In this document: one piece after another, positions 9,086-16,936 of the stretch
How positions within the stretch are numbered: the first letter of the stretch is position 1
Layout: the number at the start of each line of letters is the position of its first letter
NCBI GenBank assembly: GCA_900318955.1
Contig: ONMJ01000021.1
Location: 1-59,615 of the forward strand
Source: an uncultured Bacteroidales bacterium
GTDB lineage: Bacteria; Bacteroidota; Bacteroidia; Bacteroidales; UBA932
Direction of reading: 5' to 3'
DNA length: 59,615 nt
Made by a program: the position numbers and the translations under genes
Notes under the pieces: model-generated
Database searches by the model: none
What the model was told of the DNA's origin: nothing
What the model saw: only the letters and a program-made list of their open reading frames with translations

Positions 9086-12000
9086 CTAGATATCCATACT
9101 GAAGATTAAGCCAAATGAGAGTCGGTCATTCGTCTCTTTAATCTCCTTGAAATAGGATCCGCCGTTGAGGTCCACCGAGAACCCGACTGATCCGTCGAAG
9201 GGGAACCAGAGGAGATTGGAGAGTTCGAAGGAGAAATCGCATCCGAGGGTAAAGAGGAATCCGCGCCCGAAGCCCGTCAGGTCGAAATGGGGGATCATCA
9301 GGAAATGATTTATATACGCAATCGGTGAGAGGGCGGAGATGTCGCCGAAGTATAGCGGGAGGGCGTAGTCGGCCGTGACCCTGAAGAAATTATTTCCAGG
9401 AATATTGGCGATGATTCCTCGGGGGCAGATGTCAATCCTGTTTTCCTTAAACGCCGCCTCTGAGTAAGTATAATGCCTTGTCCTCGCGGTCAGTTTCCAA
9501 CCCTGCGCTTCTGCAAAGCCCGGGAGGTAACCGTAGACGTAGGTATAAATTTCCGGGGAGAAAAGATTTCCTAGAGTAAGCCTTCCTACGTACCCGGCTT
9601 CCGCTCCTATTCCATACCGCGGATAAGTCTCGCTATCGGCACGAGCGAGCATGGAATAACCTCTGAGAGAAAGGGTTACGGAGCCAAGTCCGGTAAGTTC
9701 TCCGGGGGTGTAGCCGCTAAAGAAAGAGACCTTGGAAGGGGAGATAATGGAAACAGGTCTGTCGCGGCGGATTACACCGGTGTCATACTTGTCGTTGCTT
9801 AAGCCGAGAGAGACCTTTGGAACGAGCCCTCTGAGTATTCCGCCCTTAGAAAAGTTCAAGGGGACATAAGCGCTCAGCGACCCGGAAAGAGAATTTCCTC
9901 CGAGTGGGATAGCCGAATTGAATTGATCTTTATCTTTCCCCGTCAGGGTCTCGTTGTAATGGTATCTGAGGACAGATCTGGAGTTGACGTCCACAGACGC
10001 CTCGATAACAGGGTAAAGACCTGTATATGTGATTTTTCCATGAAGTGAATTCTTCCACTTCTTATTGTTGTAAGGATCTTTGTGGAGGGAATAACCAACT
10101 GAACCGGAGGATGTCCCTAAATCGTTCTGGAAAAATGCCGTAGCGCCGATTGAGGCTTCTTCGTAGCTTATATCCATAGTAAGCGAAGATATGGCCTCAT
10201 AATCGGCATAAAGGGGAAGCCATGAATGAAAACGGGCGATATGGCTGAGTTTGCTGTACGGCTTAGGAGAAGCAGAAGGAATATCTACTTCCAAAGGAGT
10301 CGGAAGAATTGCGCCGAGGGCCCTTTCCTGAGCGGAAAGTTTCTCTGCAACGGGGTAATAATGAACTGCTTCCGGATTGACTCCGACAGGGGAAAGCTCC
10401 TTTAGCGGAGTCCTGAAAATACCCATTCCGCTCTCTGTCATCGACGAATAATAAAGGACATCGTCGTCGGAGACGGCAAAGTCTGTCCCTCCGTAATGAA
10501 GGTTAGTCATCCTCCGGGTCTCTCCGCTTTCCGGATAGAAGAAGTAAAGCTCGTTATATCCGTTCAGGTCTGCGACATATTCGATATAATCATCCCCTGA
10601 TCCGAGATTGCACATCGCCTTTGAGGAAGAAGGAGAGGCGACTGACCATGAATCTCCGTCATATTTCCATAGGCCGAAACCTCCATTATCGAGACCGATG
10701 AAATAGATATCTTCTCCATACCAAGCCGACTCAGTAAGCTGCACCCCTTCCGGAGCGGGGACAGAGAGGACCCTGTGTCCGCTCTTGGCGTCGATAATTA
10801 CAAGGGAAGACCCTCCTTCTACAGGGTATTCTATTACAGAGAGGGCGTTCCCGTCCGGCGACGGCTGGGGATTGTATAGAAGGCCGTTATTTGTAAGATC
10901 ATGCGGGATAAAGTCATCGACGGAAAGGTATCTTATAATAGACTTTCCTCCGAGATTCCAGCGAAGGTCCCCGACTGTTTCCGACCAATACATCCTCTTG
11001 GTCTCAGGGTCGTAGAAAAGGGAACTCGTATGGTCTGCAAAAGGTCCCAGATCTGTTTCCCTACCGTTTTCATCCATAAGTATAAGTCTCTTGGACCTCG
11101 TCTTTCCCTCCTTGAAAAGGATATGTTTTCCTTCTGCAAAGATGCTGCAGGTATAGTCTGTTGCGAAGTCCGTCGGAGAGGTGACCCTTTCAGATGGCAT
11201 AAAAGGGAATCTCGCCTCGTCTTCGGCCTTCCAAATCTCGTGGAAGCTGTTTTCAATCTCGCGGAATGTTGCCTTAAATGTCTTTCCGGAGGCATTCCCG
11301 GCTTCCCTTTGGAGGTTGAATAAGCCGAAAGGCTTCCTTGCGGTACCCTGAAGGTAATTAGCCATGAAAAGAGGCTGGTCATAAAAAGCCCTGAGTCCAC
11401 CTACGGTCAAATATCCGACCGCGTAGTAATCGGGAGCGTATTTCTTAAAGGAGCCGTATTGCCATTTGTAATAATCCCTGAAATCCCCCCGGTCGAAAGC
11501 GAGGTGGAAGTAATTGAGAAAGTCGCTGTTACGCCCTCTTCCTGTCTCTGTAAGCGCCGTCTCGGCGACAACTGCATCCCCTTCGAGTAGCACCCTGTTG
11601 GGGTAGAGGGCGGAGACAACGCCGACCCAGCTTTCTCCGAAAAGATAATTGCCGAATTTGAGAATGCCGTCATAGGCCTGCTGCATCTGGGCGACATGGC
11701 GGGATTCATGGATTGCAAGCTGCTGCGACCAGGGCTGGGGTATCGATCCGTACGGATCAGGATGGGTATAAATATCCATCCTTTTCGGAGCCCATGCGAC
11801 CATTCCGTTGGAATATGGATAGGCCTGATGGAGAATTACAGGAAGTTTTCCCCAATGGAAGACTCCGGGGGTATATCCGGCGGATTTTCCGACATAAGGA
11901 CGGACAGCCTCCAGCTCTCTGGCGTATTCAAGATAAAGGTTTGATTGAATGGTCCTTCCGGGGTAGATAATCCGGTAGTTTTCGGTTTCAAATTCGTTCC

Positions 12001-12106
12001 AACGATATCTTCCGGGGTCTCCGCCGCCGACTTCGAACTGGGCTAGAGCGTTGACCCCTGCAAAGATGGATAAGAAGAGCAGGATGAGTCGTTTCAGGTG
12101 ATTCAT
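9086..12106 (-). CDS. Secreted HExxH metalloprotease-like, propeller and outer-membrane barrel protein
   Basis: 1006 aa with a signal peptide (cleavage near NALAQ). The N-terminal 300 residues contain AIHESRHVAQ, a perfect HExxH zinc motif at about H133-H137, with a candidate third ligand in EGDAVVAE. This fits a peptidase MA-like gluzincin. About residues 310-620 look like a WD40/TolB-type beta-propeller (repeated YYSS, IYFIGLDNG and ILFKEGK-like strands). The last 350 residues alternate in the manner of an outer-membrane beta-barrel and end in FSMDI. I know this layout from uncharacterised Bacteroidales proteins. Protease activity is inferred from the motif only. The divergent promoter lies at 12112-12119. 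Confidence 0.7.
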   Translation of the reverse strand: MNHLKRLILLFLSIFAGVNALAQFEVGGGDPGRYRWNEFETENYRIIYPGRTIQSNLYLEYARELEAVRPYVGKSAGYTPGVFHWGKLPVILHQAYPYSNGMVAWAPKRMDIYTHPDPYGSIPQPWSQQLAIHESRHVAQMQQAYDGILKFGNYLFGESWVGVVSALYPNRVLLEGDAVVAETALTETGRGRNSDFLNYFHLAFDRGDFRDYYKWQYGSFKKYAPDYYAVGYLTVGGLRAFYDQPLFMANYLQGTARKPFGLFNLQREAGNASGKTFKATFREIENSFHEIWKAEDEARFPFMPSERVTSPTDFATDYTCSIFAEGKHILFKEGKTRSKRLILMDENGRETDLGPFADHTSSLFYDPETKRMYWSETVGDLRWNLGGKSIIRYLSVDDFIPHDLTNNGLLYNPQPSPDGNALSVIEYPVEGGSSLVIIDAKSGHRVLSVPAPEGVQLTESAWYGEDIYFIGLDNGGFGLWKYDGDSWSVASPSSSKAMCNLGSGDDYIEYVADLNGYNELYFFYPESGETRRMTNLHYGGTDFAVSDDDVLYYSSMTESGMGIFRTPLKELSPVGVNPEAVHYYPVAEKLSAQERALGAILPTPLEVDIPSASPKPYSKLSHIARFHSWLPLYADYEAISSLTMDISYEEASIGATAFFQNDLGTSSGSVGYSLHKDPYNNKKWKNSLHGKITYTGLYPVIEASVDVNSRSVLRYHYNETLTGKDKDQFNSAIPLGGNSLSGSLSAYVPLNFSKGGILRGLVPKVSLGLSNDKYDTGVIRRDRPVSIISPSKVSFFSGYTPGELTGLGSVTLSLRGYSMLARADSETYPRYGIGAEAGYVGRLTLGNLFSPEIYTYVYGYLPGFAEAQGWKLTARTRHYTYSEAAFKENRIDICPRGIIANIPGNNFFRVTADYALPLYFGDISALSPIAYINHFLMIPHFDLTGFGRGFLFTLGCDFSFELSNLLWFPFDGSVGFSVDLNGGSYFKEIKETNDRLSFGLIFSMDI

Positions 12107-12111
12107 GCCTA

Positions 12112-12139
12112 CAAAATTAATATAAAATGATTAATTTTG
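12112..12139. promoter_or_regulatory. Divergent -7 elements between the 9086 and 12167 genes
   Basis: CAAAATTA at 12112-12119 reads TAATTTTG on the minus strand for the large gene. TAATTTTG at 12132-12139 serves the plus-strand gene at 12167. The plus-strand element lies inside the upstream extension of that ORF, which supports the ATG at 12167. Confidence 0.45.
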
Positions 12140-12166
12140 TCCGATAGAGGGAATAAAACGCTGAAA

Positions 12167-13114
12167 ATGAAAAAGAACATAATAATTCATCTGCTCCTTG
12201 CGATAGTATTGATGCTAAGCCTTTTCTCTTGCGGGAGAAAGGCGTCAGCCCCTCCCCGCTCTTCGCTGAGGGCGTTTCCTAGGGTAGAGGTCCCCTCAAT
12301 GTATGAAAGCGAGAGCGATAGGATGAATTATTTTGTACAGAGGTATTGGGACCGCTTCACCGATACTTCCGAGGTTTTCTTCTGCGACTCTACGACAGTC
12401 AACGGAGTGTCTCTTGACGGCCTAGAAGAGGCGATGGGTATGTATGTGACCCTCCTGGAGAAGACATCCGGGGATGTTGCAGAGCAATCTCTGTCACGAC
12501 TCTGCGACCGCCTTCTTGCCTTTGAAAAGAAGGATTCGTCCTCCAATGTGTTGGAAGAGATCCTCAGCCTTACCGAAAAGTACCTCTATGATCCCCAAAG
12601 CCCCGTTCGGGATGAGGATAAGTTCGAGGTCGTGGCCTCACGCTTTTCGGAGGGAAATCCCAGATACTCATTCATCGCAAGGATGAGCTCCCTCAACCGA
12701 GTAGGGACGCCGGCTACGGATTTTGAATTCACTGATACAAAGGGGCGTCTAAGGACCCTCTATAGCATAAAAGCGGATTATACGCTCCTGATTTTCGGTA
12801 ATCCGGACTGCACTGCCTGCAAGAATCTGACGGTCGCGATGTCCGGAGACCCTCGAATCAACTCTCTTATCTCGTCCGGACGTCTGAAAGTGGTGGACAT
12901 CTATATTGACCGCGAAGTCGATCTCTGGAAGTCTAAGGTGGACGAGTATCCTTCAGAATGGATCAACGGATATGACCATAAATTCAAGATCCGAGAGGAT
13001 TTGATATATCATGTGCGAGCTATCCCATCGATGTATCTTCTTGACAAAAGCAAGATCGTCTTGATGAAGGATGCGCCCGAAAATAAACTCCTTCAGTATC
13101 TTTCTTCATTATGA
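12167..13114 (+). CDS. Thioredoxin-fold lipoprotein (DUF5106-like)
   Basis: Lipoprotein signal MKKNIIIHLLLAIVLMLSLF followed by SCGRK. The N-terminal half (WDRFTDTSEVFF...) resembles the DUF5106 helical domain often found before thioredoxin-like domains in Bacteroidales. The C-terminal half is a thioredoxin-like fold: DFEFTDTKGRLRTLY, then LLIFGNPDCTACKNL with a CTAC redox pair, and a cis-proline loop AIPSMYLLD. Expected periplasmic, membrane-anchored disulfide or thiol chemistry, though partner proteins are unknown. Overlaps the next gene by 4 nt (ATGA), so the two are translationally coupled. Confidence 0.78.
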   Translation: MKKNIIIHLLLAIVLMLSLFSCGRKASAPPRSSLRAFPRVEVPSMYESESDRMNYFVQRYWDRFTDTSEVFFCDSTTVNGVSLDGLEEAMGMYVTLLEKTSGDVAEQSLSRLCDRLLAFEKKDSSSNVLEEILSLTEKYLYDPQSPVRDEDKFEVVASRFSEGNPRYSFIARMSSLNRVGTPATDFEFTDTKGRLRTLYSIKADYTLLIFGNPDCTACKNLTVAMSGDPRINSLISSGRLKVVDIYIDREVDLWKSKVDEYPSEWINGYDHKFKIREDLIYHVRAIPSMYLLDKSKIVLMKDAPENKLLQYLSSL

Positions 13115-13551
13115 AAAAGTTCATTCTCCCTCTGATTCTTTGCCTTCTCGCCTCTGCTTCATGCAAAAAGGAGGACACCTATATCGATCCGATTCTGAAA
13201 GAAGTCGAATATACCGAATACATTCCCCAAGCCGGCCTGACATTCATGATTCCTTTCGGCTATAAGAGCGTCACAAAGGCCGGGACTTTTTTCAAGGGCT
13301 ACCGCTATAGGGTGATAACCGGAGCTTCAATCGGTCCCACAACTCTCGGAACGCCGATTTATTCAATCTCCGGGAAGAAGTATTTCCAGGAAATAACTGT
13401 CCCTGAGAACAATACGCCGGCGGTAAGGACTGTAACTGTCGATTTCGCCCTTGAAAACGGATATACGGAAGAAGGCGGGACCTACGGGGCCGAAGGTTGG
13501 GGCCCATGGGTCACCGTCTTCTCTACTATTCAAGAAGGGAAAGCCGAATAA
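13111..13551 (+). CDS. Small lipoprotein of unknown function
   Basis: 146 aa. The lipobox is in CLLASASCKK, with Cys at residue 19. The mature part is beta-rich with many aromatic and glycine residues (GYRYRVITGASIGP, GTYGAEGWGPW). It resembles small DUF4847-type Bacteroidales lipoproteins, but I would not assign a family without a profile search. Translationally coupled to the thioredoxin-like gene. Its stop is immediately followed by the stop of the convergent gene at 13552. Confidence 0.65.
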   Translation: MKKFILPLILCLLASASCKKEDTYIDPILKEVEYTEYIPQAGLTFMIPFGYKSVTKAGTFFKGYRYRVITGASIGPTTLGTPIYSISGKKYFQEITVPENNTPAVRTVTVDFALENGYTEEGGTYGAEGWGPWVTVFSTIQEGKAE

Positions 13552-14223
13552 TTATCTCAAAACCTTTAGTACTGCCTCTTCCATTATCTTATATCCCTCG
13601 AGAGTAGGGTGGACAGTGTCTTTGGAAAGAGCTTCGGGAAGGGATCCGTTCCCGTCATCCATCAGAGGGTAATAGTCAAGGTAGACAATCTTGTTCTTTT
13701 TTGCGTAGTCTTTAAGCAAAGCATTGAGGGTCCTTACGCGGTCGGGAGCATCTGTGATTTCTTTTCTCCAGCGGAATTGTCCGGCGGGGAGGGCAGAGCA
13801 AAGAATAGGTTTTATTTTATGGAGCTTTGCAAGTTCGCACATAGAGATAATGTTGCCTAGAGTATTCTCTGGGGTGATTTTCCCGTTGTTCTCTGCCGCA
13901 TCATTTGTCCCCGCAAGGATAACTACGTATTTTGGATGGAAGTCAAGAACATCTCTGCGGAAGCGGACGAGCATCTCTGAAGAGGTCTGACCTGAAATTC
14001 CACGTCCTAGAAAATTATTCGAGGTAAAGAAATCAGGGTCCAGGCGGAACCATCCCTCTGTAATCGAGTCGCCCATGAATACGGCCTTGGGCTTAGCCGT
14101 AACGGTTGTGTTGGCCTGTTCATACTTATAGAACTGTGCCCAGTCGGTCTTCTTGTCCTGGGCGGAGCAGATGCTAAATGTGACAGCTAAAGCTGCAAAG
14201 GCGATAAAGATATTCTTTTTCAT
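13552..14223 (-). CDS. Secreted SGNH/GDSL hydrolase
   Basis: Signal peptide ending near SICSAQ. SGNH blocks are all present: FMGDSITEGW (block I, nucleophile Ser), GRGISGQTS (block II Gly), AGTNDAAEN (block III Asn) and DTVHPTLEGY (block V Asp/His). Such proteins are esterases of the acetyl-hydrolase/lysophospholipase group (GDSL_2). 223 aa is normal. Periplasmic or secreted; deacetylation of a glycan is the commonest role in this phylum, but the substrate is not indicated here. Starts 12 nt after the YfhO gene on the same strand, so the two may be cotranscribed. Confidence 0.88.
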   Translation of the reverse strand: MKKNIFIAFAALAVTFSICSAQDKKTDWAQFYKYEQANTTVTAKPKAVFMGDSITEGWFRLDPDFFTSNNFLGRGISGQTSSEMLVRFRRDVLDFHPKYVVILAGTNDAAENNGKITPENTLGNIISMCELAKLHKIKPILCSALPAGQFRWRKEITDAPDRVRTLNALLKDYAKKNKIVYLDYYPLMDDGNGSLPEALSKDTVHPTLEGYKIMEEAVLKVLR

Positions 14224-14235
14224 AATCTGGTGATA

Positions 14236-16815
14236 TTACTGGCGTTTTTTCATTTTTGGCACCGCCATGCCGCAGAGGGCAAGCAGGGTGAGTATGATCA
14301 GGGCGATAGAAGAGGCCTTCGAAACGTTTGCCCCTACGCGGTATGAGTCCGGAAGGAATCTCATAACTATTTCATGTTCCCCTGCAGGAAGGACAGCTCC
14401 TCTAAGGGTCCAATCTGTACGAATCACAGGAATCTCTTCCTTTGGAGAGGCTCCGTCAAAGGAGATAATCTTCCATCCTGGGTAATATATTTCGCTGAAT
14501 ACTGCAAGTCGGTCCTTAGAAGAAGAGTAGCGGTAGCGAAGCTCGTTAGGGGCATAGGAGACTAGCTCTATCGAGGAAGAATCCTCTGACTCGGCCGTGC
14601 TCAGATTGATTGGCTGGAAATCTTTTCCTATAACCGCAGTAGAAGTAAGGTCTGCCGAGCCGATAAGGGCTATTTCTTCGTCCGGAGTCGCTGCGGGGGC
14701 AACAGAGGATACGAACCAGGCCGGTCCGAGGGCGTTCTTGTTGACTAGAGGAGGGTTCTCGCCGCCGACAATGATGTATTTATTGTTGAGGGCGTTGAGG
14801 ATAGGAGTATCAGGCAGGGCCGCTTCGGCCTCCTCAATGGTTCCAGCACCCTGGAGAGCCTTGTAGACGCTATTGATTTCTCCGCTGAGGTATTTTTCAA
14901 TGAGGTCCTGGTAGCGCTGGAGCTTTGCCGGAGAATAACCGCCGATGCTCTTGTGGTGGTAGCTCGGGACGGATGAATTGAAGACGTTGACAGTAAGGTC
15001 CAAGACCCTGTACGACTGTGACGGATCTTCTTTAATCATCTTATCCACCGGCCTTTCGGCGAACTGGCGTGTGAAATTCTTCGGGGTGGTGAAGTGGTCG
15101 GAGTTGAGGTATCGCTTGCCGACTGCGAACATGTTGATAAGTACAAGAACGCAGATGGTGACCCCTGCGATAACCCTTCTTCCTGCGCCTGCAAAGGCTT
15201 TAGCATGCTCTGTCTGTCCCTTCGGGGAGAAGGCCCAGAGAAGGAGAAGGAAGGAAAGCGCAATGAAAACAAGGGAGGTGATGGCATCCTGGCGAAGCAG
15301 CATTTTCCTATCGGCGACGAAGGCATCAACGAGGACATCCGGCTGCCCCGCATCGACCGCTCCGGTAAAGCTTCCCGCGAGGGAAGGGATGAGAGCCAGG
15401 GCAAGGCAGAAGCCTCCCGTGAGGCAGAAGGCGATGAGCCCGCCCTTCATGAATTCTTTCTTGGAATAATCTCCCTTGACAATCCTGTCGAGTACCAGGA
15501 ACCCCAGAACCGGCAGGGTAACCTGCAGGATAATAAGGGCCATCGATACCGTCCTGAACTTATTGTAGAGAGGGAGAATATTGAAGCAGAGCTTGGTGAA
15601 AGCCATAAAATGGCTGCCGACAGCAAGAAGGATGGCAAGGATGGTAGCGATAAGAAGCCACCATTTTTCTTTTCCCTTGTACAGGCAGAGACCGAGAATG
15701 AAAAGGAAGATGGTAATAGCTCCCATATACATAGGCCCTGCCGTGAAGGGCTGGGGGCCCCAGTACATCGGAAGATGTTTCGCGGTCTCCCGAAGATTCC
15801 CCTGGCCTGCTTTCTTTAGAAGGGCGATTGTCTCGGATTTGTCAGGGTTGACAGCGCCTGAGGAAGCGCCACCGTTGAAGTTTGGAATCATCATGTTGGG
15901 AAGTTCTTCCCATCCGTATGACCAAGCGGTTGCATATTCGAGGTCGAGGCCTTTCCCTTGTCCGGATGATTGGCCCCCGGAAAGTTCGGACCCTCCTCTC
16001 ATTGTGTGTGGAGTGTATTTATAGAGAGGGAGAAGCTTGTTGACATTAGTCGCTATTCCAACCCCTCCGATAAAAAGCAGAAGCAGCGAAGCTACGACAA
16101 AGCGGGAAAATTTCTCCTTATGTTTCCATAGAATATCGACAAGAAGGACAAGTGCGTATATCAAGATTATGAGGGCAAGATAATAAGTCACCTGCTGGTG
16201 ATTGGCCTTTATCTGCATGCTGACGGCAAGGGCGAATAGAACCGATCCCAGCACTGTCTTTGAGAGATAACCCTTGCTGTCTTTATCGGAAGAAAGCTTG
16301 CCTAGGGCTGATCTATACGTGAAGACCATTGCCGCCAAGGCCCATGGCATGAAGGCAATAGCCTGCATCTTGGTATTGTGGCCGACCTGGATAATCTGGA
16401 AGTTGTATGAACAAAAAGCTATTGCTACGGCACCTCCAATGGCTATTTTCCAGTCGATCCCGAGGGAGAGCATCAGGAGAAAGGCTCCGAGAAGGGCGAT
16501 GAACAGATATGTTGCCGGCCGCTTTCCGGTAAGGAGCAGATCATAGAGGCCTTGGGTAAGGTCGCCGGTATTGCGGGTGGAAATTGCCGTTGTCGGCATA
16601 CCCCCGAACATCGAATCTGTCCAGTAGGTAGGGTCGTCAGGGTGGGCATTGTTCCACTCGGTCATCTCTCTTGACATCCCGATATAACCGGAGATGTCGC
16701 TCTGGTCGACTATCTGCCCCTGCAGAACCTTCGGGACGAACCCGTATGAAAGCGCGAGGAAAAACGCTACTGCGCCAAGGGCGATTCCTATTTTCTTCAA
16801 AATTGTTTTGTCCAT
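14236..16815 (-). CDS. YfhO-family polytopic membrane protein
   Basis: About 859 aa. The N-terminal two thirds hold a dozen or so hydrophobic segments, beginning with IGIALGAVAFFLALSYGFV. A C-terminal globular part follows (about residues 560-820), with a last membrane helix (ASSIALIILTLLALCGMAV). The pattern, including MFGGMPTTAISTRN near the start and YYPGWKI near the end, fits YfhO-family proteins, thought to act in lipid-linked glycosylation. Start taken at 16815 (MDKT). A likely -7 element, CAAAAGTA at 16819-16826 (TACTTTTG on the minus strand), lies only 3 nt before it, suggesting a very short or absent leader. Confidence 0.85.
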   Translation of the reverse strand: MDKTILKKIGIALGAVAFFLALSYGFVPKVLQGQIVDQSDISGYIGMSREMTEWNNAHPDDPTYWTDSMFGGMPTTAISTRNTGDLTQGLYDLLLTGKRPATYLFIALLGAFLLMLSLGIDWKIAIGGAVAIAFCSYNFQIIQVGHNTKMQAIAFMPWALAAMVFTYRSALGKLSSDKDSKGYLSKTVLGSVLFALAVSMQIKANHQQVTYYLALIILIYALVLLVDILWKHKEKFSRFVVASLLLLFIGGVGIATNVNKLLPLYKYTPHTMRGGSELSGGQSSGQGKGLDLEYATAWSYGWEELPNMMIPNFNGGASSGAVNPDKSETIALLKKAGQGNLRETAKHLPMYWGPQPFTAGPMYMGAITIFLFILGLCLYKGKEKWWLLIATILAILLAVGSHFMAFTKLCFNILPLYNKFRTVSMALIILQVTLPVLGFLVLDRIVKGDYSKKEFMKGGLIAFCLTGGFCLALALIPSLAGSFTGAVDAGQPDVLVDAFVADRKMLLRQDAITSLVFIALSFLLLLWAFSPKGQTEHAKAFAGAGRRVIAGVTICVLVLINMFAVGKRYLNSDHFTTPKNFTRQFAERPVDKMIKEDPSQSYRVLDLTVNVFNSSVPSYHHKSIGGYSPAKLQRYQDLIEKYLSGEINSVYKALQGAGTIEEAEAALPDTPILNALNNKYIIVGGENPPLVNKNALGPAWFVSSVAPAATPDEEIALIGSADLTSTAVIGKDFQPINLSTAESEDSSSIELVSYAPNELRYRYSSSKDRLAVFSEIYYPGWKIISFDGASPKEEIPVIRTDWTLRGAVLPAGEHEIVMRFLPDSYRVGANVSKASSIALIILTLLALCGMAVPKMKKRQ

Positions 16816-16870
16816 GCACAAAAGTACCTCTTTTTAATGAAATAGCAAAGGACGAATAGTCAATCCCTGT

Positions 16871-16901
16871 TTTGAAATAATGCCAAAAAAGGTTACATTT
16901 G
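16871..16901 (+). promoter_or_regulatory. Promoter of mutS (TTTG / TACATTTG)
   Basis: TTTG at 16871-16874 and TACATTTG at 16894-16901, 19 nt apart. The pair overlaps the 5' extension of the mutS frame and so supports the internal ATG at 16937 as the real start. Confidence 0.6.
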
Positions 16902-16936
16902 TCTTTACGGCCAAAATAGACGGTCGCAAAAGAAAG

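Noticed and set aside
15094-15819. 241-codon plus-strand frame
   Set aside because: Lies wholly inside the YfhO gene on the opposite strand; highly charged, shadow-type composition.
16880-16936. Upstream start for mutS
   Set aside because: The extension overlaps the TTTG/TACATTTG promoter and has no match to MutS.
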